Of a stretch of DNA of 64,000 bases, positions 11,752 to 23,269 are shown in pieces. Made by a program: the position numbers and the translations under genes. Each line of letters begins with the position of its first letter. Within the stretch, counting starts at the first letter, position 1. The stretch covers positions 62,001 to 126,000 of the forward strand of contig NBAY01000079.1 of NCBI GenBank assembly GCA_002794775.1. Reading direction: 5' to 3'. Under the pieces are notes generated by a model. The model was not told the origin of the DNA. It made no database searches and was given only the letters and a program-made list of their open reading frames with translations. The stretch is from Porodaedalea pini. Its lineage: Eukaryota; Basidiomycota; Agaricomycetes; Hymenochaetales; Hymenochaetaceae.

Positions 11752-12964
11752 AACTATTAGAATTAAAAGTGATGAAGTTCAACGAGACAAAGCTTGTGAG
11801 AGGTGGTTATGATGCAGATTCAACACTGACCCTTTTGTATTGTTCAAAGATGGTCTGTTTGCAGCAAGAGGACTATTTGCAAATGGGTCTGTTTGAGGTA
11901 AGTGGTCTGTGCATGATTGTTAGTGTGTGTTTTGACCAATAACCATCAAAACACTGAGAGTTGGAATGACGAGCAATGAGCAACCGCGTGTCATTGTATA
12001 TAGGAAGAAGATTGTTGTTGTGATTGGCGATTGCATTTTATGCAGTATGACTCGTACATCGTCATTACTTCATTGTTATGATGAGATGGTTCTATGTGAT
12101 CACATAGCTAGAATGACAGATGAGATGTCAAAATAGAGGCAGATAGAGAACGACAAACACAAACATAAGGTGATGATGGTTTACAAGAAAGCACAATGCA
12201 CGACACATCTGCAATTGCTGCTGATTATATAATCACATGATTACTCTATAAATAATATAACGGTACAACTGTTACACATATGGGTGGCGCTTTTATCTGT
12301 CTTTGTCATAGCAATACTTTATATGGAATACCCAGATGTGGTACCTGCTCCTCTATTCTTTCACTCGAGGCTGACCCAGTCCACTCAACATTGTTGAGGA
12401 TAAAGCTGACCAGCTTGTTTAGCAATGACAGAAGAGAACAAAGGGGAGCAAGAGTACATGATAACATGAAAATTTTAAGACCTTCAAGCACCTTTGCTAC
12501 ATTTGTTATGGCAGATAAAAATTTACTATATGGGGAAACTCCAGGAAAAAATAACAACTGTCATTATTTTCCGGAAGTGTTATATCGCAGTGTTCAAAAT
12601 AAATTAGGTGAAGGAGCTGAGGAAAGGGCTGCAAGAGTAACTGTTTTGGAGAACGACTCTGTTGCAAGCTCTGATTGGCTCGACAAGGGAGTCATGAAAA
12701 AAAAGAGTGCTAACTGTGAGAGACCTTCAAATTTCTAAGTCATTTAAAAAATATAGATATATAAACAGCATTCCATCTCAGCACTCTGAAACTTTAATAG
12801 GTTTAGTAGATGAATATGAGGAATAAGCACATTTATTTTTGAGGCAGACACTACAAAACTGCATGAACTGAAAATTGAACTCTGTAATGCGTACAAAGTA
12901 GACATATGGTCCATGGGAATCGGATTTGCTTTGTGCCACCTATGGAGGTTCAATAGATTACGCG
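11752..12964. other. A/T-rich spacer with no supported gene
   Basis: This holds the 5' flank of the minus-strand gene ending at 11,751 and an open but unrecognised plus-strand frame at 12,280-12,738 with no domain, codon pattern or splice evidence. A short near-palindrome, gattatataatcacatgatt, sits near 12,225. Confidence 0.3.
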
Positions 12965-13390
12965 TGATTACGATTACTGAGTTTACGAAGTATCGTCTTT
13001 TGTTGTGGGCAAAGATAAAGTCCCCAATTTGGGTTTTTGTCAGCTTTTATAAGCTGATGGCATACCATATATGTTAATTTTGGACCCCATTTCTGCTAAA
13101 TTCGGGCTGTGGCTATGAAGGGTTCACTGCTTTTGTGGCTGTACAGTGCTCACTTTCTTCATTGGCATATTTAATTTTATTCAACCATCAAAATCTCACC
13201 CTTGAACCATGTAAAAAAACTTCAGACAATTCTCTATCTGTCTATGTATTTTTTGTAAAATAAAGTGGCCTGGTTGAATTAAAAATTGGTCGAAAGCAGA
13301 GTTGACGACAGTGCCAACATGTGATCCCCACCCTTGCGGTCGTCGACGAGTCTGTTTTGCTGCAGCAAAGACACTCGCTTCACTCCCCCA
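12965..13390 (-). repeat. Module R, copy 1 (about 430 bp)
   Basis: The reverse complement matches copies at 43,128-43,550 and 49,616-50,917 (the latter interrupted). Shared landmarks are tttgctgcagcaaagacact at one end, a central atagacagatagagaattgt and ctcagtaatcgtaat at the other end. It could be a solo LTR, since outer bases fit TG...CA in copies 1 and 3, but no clear target duplication was seen. Its tgctgcag end points into the BTB fragment that starts about 60 bp away. The same orientation relative to the neighbouring chimera is found for all three copies. Confidence 0.75.
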
Positions 13391-13443
13391 TATGATCCTC
13401 AGCGGAGGCACACCTGACCTGACTTGTCTCCTTCACCTTTCTC

Positions 13444-14387
13444 TTGGGATTTCTCTGCTTTTTTCTTTATCACACTACATCTCTGCTTGTCTTGGTAGCC
13501 GTCCCGTCACAGCTGCCTGCCTGCCCACCTGCACTGCTCGAGGCAACGAAGAGGTCGACAACAGCATGGCAAGAGGACCTCCAATCGCTCTTTCATCGCG
13601 CGAAGGATTGCTTCCCAGACGACGTCTGGGATCTAATGGATGAGGACGCGATGGACAAAGGCCGCAACGCGGACTCGGAGGTTCGGGGACATAAACGTGA
13701 GTACAAGCGCAGAACCTACCACCTGTCCTTGAGACTAACAAATGCTAGCTATCGTTTATGCTCGTGCACTACTCAGTTCCCAGGCGCACTATTTCTCGTT
13801 CCGCCCGACACCTATCGCGTCCCCACTTCCTTTCGCTGCCTCTCCGACATCGTCTCCTGCAATGCCGACAACATCTGCACACTCTCTCAACCTTGGCGTT
13901 GAGTTCCCCTACCGCCTCGATGTGCTCCACTTCACCTTCCCAATTCTGGCCTATCTCCCCTGCGCCCTCTGTAATCGGCTCCTTCACGCGCATATCTCTC
14001 AACCATAATCCCGCGTTATTCGCCAACGAGCTCGAGTATCTCTATACAGGAAAGGGATTTGGGGATGTGTTTGAGTTTTTGTTCGATGCGAATGAGGAGG
14101 GCCGGGAAGGCGACGCCAATGTGGAAGAGGCACGCGTCGACAAGCTTCGGAAGGACCTTGTCTTCATGTGGAGGTCTCGTCTGTATTCTGACGTTCGGAT
14201 TGAACTACACAGCGATATGCCAACAATGGGTGCTCCTTGCAATGAAGAAGAGACGACCGCCGTCTTCTGCTCGCATCGATTCGTTCTTGTTTCGCGTGCG
14301 CCATATCTCTACGATCAACTCATCACCTATGGTCTCAAGAATACCCCTGCCCGGCGAGCTCACGACCCTTCGCCTTCCCTTGCCTCC
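13444..14387 (+). pseudogene. BTB/POZ-domain protein, N-terminal fragment
   Basis: Exon 1 (to 13,696) contains WQEDLQSLFHRAKD and DDVWDLMDEDAMD. A 52-bp intron follows, and exon 2 begins at 13,749 (IVYARALLSSQAHYFSFRP). The middle holds NELEYLYTGKGFGDVFEF near 14,024, and the BTB core reads MWRSRLYSDVRIEL near 14,168 and SHRFVLVSRAPYLYDQL near 14,274. BTB domains mediate dimerisation and Cullin-3 or transcription-factor contacts. The frame slips after LKNTP near 14,345, where the correct frame continues as GELTTLRLPLPP. Then the similarity stops abruptly at about 14,387. The missing middle and end of the gene are represented by the minus-strand copy at 40.7-43.1 kb. Confidence 0.75.
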
Positions 14388-15200
14388 CACGAGTGCGAGC
14401 GGCATACCACGCGAGACCCGTGAACAGCGTCAGCAACGACGGCAGCAGCAATTAGAACAGCGTCGGCGCGAGCAGGCCCAAGAACTCGTCAGACTGCTCG
14501 CTATCGAACGATCCCTTGCGAACGCCGAGGTGAGTCATCCATCATCTTTGTTATTGGCTGACTGATCTGAGGGCCTTTCAGGAAGAACAAAGCGTTGCTA
14601 CATTGGATGCTGAGACGTTCGTCTCAACTGACACGTCTGCGAATGCGACGCCGTCTGGCTCAGGTACCCCAACAAGTACGGTCATTGTACCAGGGCACGA
14701 CAGATCTAGCGTAGCACGGTCGTGGCGTGCCGAGTTTGGGACACACAGCCGAATGCACGCGAGCAGGCAACTGCGGTGCGTCGATGGCGCGCTCTCTAAC
14801 AATTCGCGCCCGGATGGTGGCAGAAGCGGCAACGCCCTCGACATCAACTTCGAGGCCTGACACAGAGACGGAGGATGATGGCGAGCCGGATGCGGATGGT
14901 GATGTCGAGATGGAGACGACGACATCACACGACCAGGACATGGACGAAGACTTGCCCCCGCCTCCTTCACTTCCCCACGGACGTTGGACAGTCGGAATCG
15001 TTGCAGACTCTCCCTCGCCAGCGGCGACCGGTGCAGCCGATGTAGGTGTCGCGGGTACGTCTGATGCGCTCGATGTCGATTTGGATGCACATATCGTTAT
15101 CAACACGAATGCAGCGGACGATGACGTCGCAGATGGTATTGTAGCACTCGATCAAAACGTAAACGATGACCTCGCTATGGGTGCCCCGCCAAGTGCTCCC
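14388..15200 (+). pseudogene. Linker fragment of unidentified origin between BTB and PRP8 pieces
   Basis: Starting directly at the BTB break, the sequence encodes an Arg/Gln-rich helix (RETREQRQQRRQQQLEQRR, near 14,420), then an intron-like gap (14,530-14,580) and a Ser/Thr/Ala-rich part. A frameshift near 14,800 leads into an acidic region (EDDGEPDADGDVEM near 14,875). It keeps the same strand as its neighbours and runs into the PRP8 N-terminus. I cannot name the parent gene. It could be the true N-terminal extension of this PRP8 or a third captured fragment. Confidence 0.4.
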
Positions 15201-18200
15201 AGTGCTATCGACACGTCGCCCGGGATGCCGCCTCCCCCGCCGGGCATGCCTATGTCTTCCGCTGGCGAACCTTCGAGTTCGCGGATGCCGCCAGAGGTAC
15301 TCGCGCAAAAGTCCCATAAGTGGATCCAGATGCAGAACAAGCGCTATGGCGAGAAGCGCAAAGGTGGATTTGTTGATACTGGGAAGCAGGTGTGCCTTCG
15401 TTCCATTGGTAAGTGACATGCAACTTGAGTGCTGACGACGCGTGTTCTGTTGTTTACAGGATCTTCCACCCGAGCACGTTCGCAAGATTTTAAAAGATTA
15501 TGGAGACACGAGTAACCGCAAGTTCCGTAATGATAAGCGTGTACATCTCGGTGCGTTCAAATACGTCCCCCATGCGGTCATGAAACTGCTCGAAAACATC
15601 CCGTATCCCTGGGAGTAGGTCCGCGAAGTGCATGTCCTCTACCATATCACGGGTGCAATCACTTTTGTCAACGAGATTCCGCGTGTCATTGAGCCGGTGT
15701 ATCATGCTCAGTGGAGCTCCATGTGGCTTGCTATGCGTCGCGAGAAGCGCGACCGTCGACACTTCAAGCGTACGCGCTTCCCATTCTTCGACGACGAAGA
15801 ACCTCCTCTCGACTATGGGGACAACGTGCTGGATGTCGAGCCGCTGGAAGCCATTCAACTTGACCTGGATGAGGAGGAGGACAGTGCTATAATTGATTGG
15901 TTTTATGATCCGAAGCCATTGATTGACACTCCGCACGTCAATGGTTCGTCCTACAAATACTGGTCGCTTTCACTCCCCATCATGGCCAACTTGTATCGAC
16001 TCGGTCGGTCACTCCTCTCGGATCACACCGACAGTAACTCGAGTTACTTGTTCGACAAGAAGTCTTTCTTCACCGCTAAAGCACTCAATCTGGCCATTCC
16101 TGGTGGTCCTAAGTTCGAGCCTCTGTATAGGGACATGGGCTCTTTTGACGAGGATTGAACGAGTTCAATGACATCAACAAGATCATTATTCGTCAGCAGA
16201 GTCGTACTGAATACAATGTTGCTTTCCCGCACCTGTACAATCCTCTTCCACGTTCTGTGCATATTTCGCCTTACCACACGTTGAAGAACATCTAGATACG
16301 CACGGACGATCCTGACTTGCCTGCTTTCTACTTCGATCCGCTCATTAACCCTGTCTCCCCTCGTGGTTTCCAACCAAAGAATGCGCTTCTCGTTTCTCAT
16401 GAGGACGAAATCTTCGGACCCAACGGCGCGGACGAGGATGAATTCGAGCTACCAGATGAGGTTGAGCCATTCCTCTCGGATAAAGATTTGGAGAAGGAGA
16501 GCACTGCGGACGGTATTGCCTTATGGTGGGCGCCGGCGCCTTACAGTCGCCGCTCGGGACACATGGGCCGCGCGCAAGATGTACCATTGGTGAAGAATTG
16601 GTAGTTGGAGCACTGCCCACCGAACCAGCCTGTAAAGGTTCGCGTGTCGTACCAGAAGCTACTCAAGTGCTTTGTTCTCAACGAGCTGAAGACGAGGCCG
16701 GAGAAGCCGATGACGAAAGAGAACCTGTTCCGTCAGTTGAAGGCGACGAATTTTTTCCAGACCACAAAACTGGACTGGGTGGAGGCTTGTTTGCAAGTGT
16801 GCAGGCAAGGATACAACATGCTGAACTTGCTCGTCCGTCGCAAGGTATGATCGTTGGGAAAGCTGCGTTATATCATTCTGACTTCCAATCCTTCTAGAAC
16901 TTGAACTACCTTCATCTCGATTACAACGTGAATCTGAAGCCGGTAAAGACGCTCACGACGAAGGAACACAGAAAGGCTTGCTTTGGAAATGCATTCCATT
17001 TGTGCCGTGAAACTCTTCGCCTCACGAAGCTCGTCGTCGATGCGCACGTCCAATTCCGGCTTAGCAGTGTGGATGCCTTCCAACTGGCGGATGCATTGCA
17101 GTATATCTTTGCACATATCGGCGCGCTCACCGGCATGTACCGTTACAAGTACAAACTTATGTGTCAGATCCGGACGTGCAAAGATCTCAATCATCTAATC
17201 TACTATCGCTTCAATACGGGACCTGTTGGTAAGGGACCAGGCTGTGGGTTTGGGGCTCCAGGTTGGCGAGTGTGGCTCTTCTTCATGCATGGAATTGTAC
17301 CACTGCTTGAGCACTGGCTCAGAAACTTGCTTGCGCGTCAGTTCGAGGGTCTCAGCAGCAAGGGCATCGCAAAGACGGTCACGAAGCAGCGTGTCGAATA
17401 GCACTATGACTTGGAATTACGCACTGCCGTGATGCACGATATTCTTGATATGATGCCGGAGTGGATCAAGCAGAACAAGGCGAAGACTATCTTGCAGCAC
17501 TTGTCAGAAGCGTGGCACTGCTGGAAGGCAAACAGTACGTCGTTTGGTTGAATCTGGACTTTGCGTACTAAGCCTTATTCTACAGCTCCATGGAAGGTCC
17601 CGGGCATGCCGACTGCAATCGAGAACATCATCCTGCGGTACATCAAGAGCAAGGCGGACTGGTGGTGCTCGGTTGCGCACTACATTCGCGAGCGTGTCAG
17701 GTGCGGTGCGACTGTCGACAAGGCTGTGGTCAAGAAGAACTTAGGGCGTCTTACTCGACTGTACTTGAAAGCTGAGCAGGAGCTTCAGCATGCTTACCTC
17801 AAAGATGGTCCTTACGTTAGTGCTGAGGAGGCCGTTGCGATCTACACATCGACGGACCACTGGCTTGAGAGTCGGAAATTGCACCCATCCCATTCCCGTA
17901 AGATTCAATTAACTATGTTTTTAAGTAATTCCCATTGATGTTTCCATACAGTCCCCTTTCGTACAAGCATGACACGAAGTTGCTCGTGTTGGCTCTTGAG
18001 AAGTTGAAAGAGGCGTACAGCGTCAAAGATCGTCTTAACCAATCTCAGCGTGAGGAGCTTGCTCTCATTGAGCAGGTGTATGACAATCCACACAAATGTA
18101 TGTTCTTTTTCTAATTGGTCGTAGGGTGTAGCTTATTGATTCGCGTGCAGGTTTGTCTAGGATCAAGCGTCTCTTGCTCACTCAGCGAGCCTTCAAAGAG

Positions 18201-20696
18201 GCAGGCACTGAGTTCTTCGACACATATGACAAGCTCGCATATCTTGACCAGTTCTTATTCTTTGAGGCTGACAAGCGCGGGTTATTCCCGGCGTGGATCA
18301 AGCCTGTGGACACTGAACCTCCTCCCCTTCTAGTGTACAAGTGGTGCCAGGGTATCAATAACTTGACGGACATCTGGGAGACGAGCGAGGGCGAATGCGT
18401 AGTGATGATGGAGACCGTACTGTCGAATCTACGAAAAGATTGACCTGACCCTTCTCAACCGTCTGCTTCATCTTATTCTCGACCATAATCTTGCGGACTA
18501 TATCACAGCGAAGAATAACTGTGTTCGCACCTGCAAAGATATGGCACATACGAACATATACTGCCTTTGTCTTCCAATACTATGGTCTTGTCCTCGATCT
18601 TCTCATCCTCGGCTTGCAACGCGCAAGTGAAATGGCGCGTCCCCCACAACTGCCCAATAATTTCCTGCAGTACCGTGATTCTGCGACCGAGACACGCCAT
18701 CCAGTCCGTCTCTATTCTCGTTATGTTGATCGTTTGCATATTTCATTCCGCTTCACCGCCGAGGAATCACGCGACCTTATACAACGTTACCTCAACGCGA
18801 ATCTGGATCTAACAAACAACAACGTTATTGGATATGACAACAAGAGATGTTGGCCGCGGGATTGCCGTATGCGCCTGATCAAGCACGACGTCAATCTAGG
18901 TCGAGCTGTGTTCTGGAACGTGAAGCAGAGCCTGCGTCGTTCTTTGACGACGATTGAATGGGAAGATCCGTTTGTTAGTGTCTACTCTAAAAACAACCCT
19001 CAGTTACTCTTCTCGATGAGCGGCTTCGAGGTGCGCATTCTGCCGAAGATCCGGACAATGACTGGAGAGCAGTTCTCGCTCAAGGACGGGGTGTGGAACT
19101 TGACCAACGAGCAGTTGAAGGAGCGTACTGCACAAGCCTTCCTCCGCGTCTCCGACGAAGGTAAGAATATTAAAGCTTCCATGGAATATGTAACGCTGAA
19201 GAATTTCATAAGTGTTCAACAGTTTAACAACCGTATCCGCCAGGTCCTCATGAACTCAGGCTCTACCACCTTTTCCAAGATTGTCAACAAATGGGACACT
19301 GCGATCATTGGTCTGATGATCTACTATCGGGAGGCCGTCATCCATACGAACGAGCTGCTTGATGCTTTGGTGAAGGCTGAGAACAAAATGCAGACCCGTG
19401 TCAAGATCGGCTTGAACAGTAAGATGCCTTCGCGTTTCCCTCCGGTCGTCTTCTACACCCCTAAAGTAAGCATCCCAACTCTTATGTATATCATATCTTG
19501 CTGAACTGTTGTCGTATAGGAACTCGATGGCCTTGGAATGTTGTCTATGGGTCACGTGCTTATTCCTCAGAGCGATCTCCGATGGTCCAAGCAGACCAAT
19601 GTGGGAGGTGTGTACATCTCCTTACTGAAGCATCTCTATCGATAATTGTAACTCATACCCTCAAATGCAGTAACTCACTTCCGCGCCGGTATGACCCATG
19701 AGGATGACCAGCTCATTCCCAACTTGCATCAATACCTTCAGCCTTGGGAAGCGGAGTTTTTGGACTCGGCTCGTGCTTGGTCGGAATATTCAATGAAGAG
19801 GAAGGAAGCGAATGCGCAAAATCATCGACTGACACTGAAAGATCTGGAGGATAGCTGGGATCGCGGCATCCCTCGTATTAACACATTGTTCCAGAAAGGC
19901 CGTCATATGTAAGTTCAGCCTATTGCTTGCTCAAAGTTCAAAGCTGACTCGGTGGCGTCGTTCAGTCTGGCGTATGACCATGGTTGGCGTGTGCGGACAG
20001 ACTGGAAGCAGTATCAGCTCCTGAAACAGTGAGTATTTTGTTTTTACCCTACAACCTCTTTCTAACGAATTATCTTTGCAGCAATCCTTTTTGGTGGACG
20101 TCATAGCAACACGACGGCAAGCTCTGGCAGTTGAACAACTACCGTGTTGATGTCATTGCAGCTTTGGGGGGCGTTGAAGGAATCCTAGAGCATACACTTT
20201 TCAAAGGCACCTACTTACCAACTTGGGAGGGTCTGTTCTGGGAGAAAGCATCTGGATTCGAAGAGTCAATGAGATACAAGAAGTTGACAAATGCTCAATG
20301 ATCTGGTCTTAATCAAATTCCTAACCGTCAATTCACACTTTGGTGAAGTCCGACTATCAATCGTGCGAACATCTATGTCGGTTTCCAAGTGCAATTGGAT
20401 TTGACCGGCATTTTCATGCACAGAAAGATCCTGACCCTAAAGATCTCTCTCATTCAGATCTTCTGTGCCCACTTGTTGCAGAAGATCCACGAGAGCATCA
20501 TCATGGACTTATGTCAGGTCTTCAATCGGGAGCTTGAGCCTTTGTAGATTGAGACAGTCCAGAAGGAGACAATCCATCCTCGTAAGAGTTACAAGATGAA
20601 CTTATGAGTCAGAATCACTTAGCAACAGAACTATTTCTCAAAGTCCTTCTTTATAGCTCATGCACAGACATATTGCTGTTCTTTGCATACAAGGTA
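15200..20696 (+). pseudogene. PRP8: PRP8 (U5 snRNP splicing factor) pseudogene, C-terminally truncated
   Basis: PRP8 scaffolds the spliceosome catalytic core and is normally essential. Signature stretches appear in order: KRYGEKRKGGFVD (15,340), [11 protein letters not shown] (15,740), [12 protein letters not shown] (16,107), [20 protein letters not shown] (16,900), [11 protein letters not shown] (18,888), [15 protein letters not shown] (19,561), FWWTS (20,091) and IHPRKSYKMN (20,575). Introns of 45-75 bp are retained, so it is a DNA copy and not a retrocopy. Breaks: TAG near 15,617, 16,293, 16,603, 17,398 and 20,105; a lost base near 16,155; a gap near 18,562 removing about nine residues; TGA near 20,299 and 20,344. 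The RNase H-like and MPN domains are absent. It stops at an inverted-repeat element. Confidence 0.93.
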
Positions 20697-20876
20697 ACTT
20701 GAGGTAGTGGGCCATTGGGATGGCAAGCTATGATTACTGTTTCCTGTGTCTTTCATTTTATATGAGAAGACTAAAGCTTGAAAGTTATACTAAAACATTA
20801 TTCTCATTAGTTAATTATTTACTATTCAGTAAACAGTAATCGTAGCTTGCCATCCCAATGGCCCACTACCTCAAGT
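20697..20876. mobile_element. 180-bp MITE-like element with 46-bp terminal inverted repeats
   Basis: The left end reads acttgaggtagtgggccatt from 20,697 and the right end is its inverse complement up to 20,876. The 46-bp arms differ at one site, where one arm has TG and the other CG, again a CpG change. The 88-bp centre is A/T-rich and noncoding. It lies exactly where the PRP8 similarity ends, right after a plausible 5' splice site (tacaag|gta). The flanks (ggta and agtt) do not give a clear target duplication, so the superfamily is open. Confidence 0.8.
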
Positions 20877-21285
20877 AGTTTTGTTTGGATCAAACCGATG
20901 GTGTGGCCCTGACCAAGGAGATTCATATAAGGCTCCCCATCCTCTCCTCCTCCACTTGTCCCCATCACGCTCCTCCATCTGTAACTTTGTTCAAGAATAA
21001 AGGGTAAATTAATTGACTCATCACCAATGTGTTTCTGATACTTATTATTGTATATTTGTGTCTTTTATTACTAGTGATTATTCTTCCTTATACAGGTACT
21101 GGGATTACGTGTAGTATGACTCTTTTGACTTCTACAGAAGCCAGATCACCAGAGAACATTGGTGTGTTTGTCACTATCATTATGTATATAACTTGCTTAC
21201 TAATGCATTGGCAACTGGAACCTTCTGCTGCAGCTCTCCGTATTCTCCTCTATCGCCATCATCCACACCATCAAATCTGTCAACA

Positions 21286-22592
21286 ATGTCAACAATGATA
21301 ATAACAACAGTGCCAAATGCAGGCTTACAGACATTTATTGGCCAAGTTATGCCTTATCTCCTACAAGTAGTTGCAACATCGTTGACTCATAGTCTCGTTG
21401 TGGAGGAGGACGGCTTCGAAGAATTCCTCACGAATCTTTATATCAAATCCGGTCTTGAAATGTGGGCCTCTAGGATGAGTGAGGGTTGATTTGCTAAGCT
21501 GGAGGAGGACAATAAGAAGGTGACGGACAAGATGAACGACATGGAGGTTAAGATAGATGAGATAAGGGCACAATTTTAGCAAACGTTCAGCGACAAGGAT
21601 GAGAATCACACAAAACAGATGAAGGAGCTCAGTGATTGCTTTACAATATTGGAAAAATTGCCAAAGAGGTTTGACCGCCTGGCAGAGGGATTTGGCACGA
21701 AAATTGACGACCTTGAATTGGCATTTAGGGGGGTGAGTGTATGAACATTATATTGCATTTGAGCCATCTGACCCTTTTTTTTCAGGACAGTGAAGCGAAT
21801 AGTCGTGTACACCTTCACGCTTGTTGTCAAATGGTATCTCGGTTTTTTATTAGGTCAGTTCAGGATGGCGCTTGTCACAGATGGTTGGAATATCGTCGTC
21901 TCCTACAAAGTTCACTATACGAGAATATTACAGACAACACTTGTGATGTGTTTCTGGCTACTCACCAAGCCAACGGTGGACATGTTTGTAGCGCATGTGT
22001 GGCTCAGCTCATGGCTGACATCAAAGAATCCAATATCATCAATTTCCTTACCACGTATCAAACCGGGATGTCAGTGGTACTTCAGAAAACGACTCTCGGT
22101 TCTGCAGACAGGGAGATGGCAGAAAGGGTGATACTGCAGGCATCTAGTGCATTGGACATAATCAGGAACAAGGAATATCTGCATGCTATCCTGGCGCATA
22201 AACACATCACTGATGGTGATAGCACAGTGCATCCCCTTAGAACAGTGGATGAAACTATTTGGTCAAATCTATTTGATAACTACGCCTCAGTGTGGCATCA
22301 CGTCTTGGAGGATGTGAGGTTGCCGGAATGGTTCAGTACCCTAAATCACGAGTTTGCAAAGCTGGGTGCCCAAACTTCTGATGACAATGTCAGAAAACAC
22401 CTTTGGAGGTCTTCATATTTGTTGCCAGATGGGAGTATTAAGCAACATGCAGTGCAGAAGATGTGCAACATGGTGTGGGGAATGAAGATGAATCCCTATG
22501 AACATGGTATGTCTGGTTATATTGGCGATATTCGTGGCACTAATGATGTTGGTGGAGCTGGGTATGTTGATGGCAACAACATGGATATGTAG
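21286..22592 (+). pseudogene. Unrecognised protein with coiled-coil N-terminal half
   Basis: A promoter-like stretch (catataagg near 20,925) precedes it. From an ATG at 21,286 (MSTMIITTVPNAG) the frame runs through a Lys/Glu/Asp helix (KLEEDNKKVTDKMNDMEVKI) but meets TGA at 21,487 and TAG near 21,577. A GT/AG intron at about 21,734-21,785 joins a long second exon ending at 22,592. That exon holds CSACVAQLMADI and a Gly/Asn-rich tail. The predicted helix resembles a structural or oligomerising segment. No family is recognised. Confidence 0.4.
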
Positions 22593-23269
22593 GAGGGTGA
22601 TATGGGCGACTGACAAGTAGGTGCTGTGGTCAAATTTCATTGCAAAACAAATCTGACGATTTGGAGAGCATTGAAGACGTTTCATGTCTTGTAACAAGCA
22701 ATAGCTGTATTTTCTTTTCGTAACTTCCTGTACTGTGCACTCTGTCATGTACTTCCTTTGCATCATCTGCATAAGAAATGTACTATCAAGCATGTACTTG
22801 AAATGTACATGATTACCATAATAGCTTTTACGACACATGGATGATATTGTTTGATGAAATCTATATACATACAATTGTAAACCATCGACTTCTAGTATGT
22901 TGCTGATGGTGGTATGATAGCATATTGGCCTTCATTCCTTTCATAGTTAGAAAATGCATAATGTCCTGTAAACAATGCCGGCCTTTATATCACTCACAAC
23001 TTACCAGTTAAAATTTGACATCCTGCTGCACTACGATATTTTGTTCTGCTATCATGTCTATCAGAGTGTTGTCTTATATTCTTTCTTCACTCCTTGTACA
23101 AAATTTAAGTCCAGGAGACAACATACAAGTTTATGTGAAATAGATTCAGATACATACAATGAAAGTATAAATAATGCCAAAACCGTGGATATTCCAATTA
23201 ATAGCCAATATTTATTCTCTCCACAAATTAAGCATGAATCACTTTTTCTGATTAGACTGCACTGATCGA

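Noticed and set aside
12280..12738. 152-codon plus-strand frame
   Set aside because: No recognisable domain, and overlapping frames on both strands are equally open.
12965..13390. Module R as a proven solo LTR
   Set aside because: Outer TG and CA fit only in part and no target-site duplication was found at any of the three copies.
15200..20696. PRP8 as a working gene with unusual introns
   Set aside because: In-frame stops fall inside conserved blocks, a stretch is deleted near 18,562, and the C-terminal domains are missing.
13444..20696. PRP8, RPB1 and the other fragments as processed retrocopies
   Set aside because: Introns with intact GT/AG borders are retained in all of them.
20693..20880. 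TA target duplication for the 180-bp inverted-repeat element
   Set aside because: TA is present on the left (ggta) but the right flank begins ag, so a duplication cannot be claimed.
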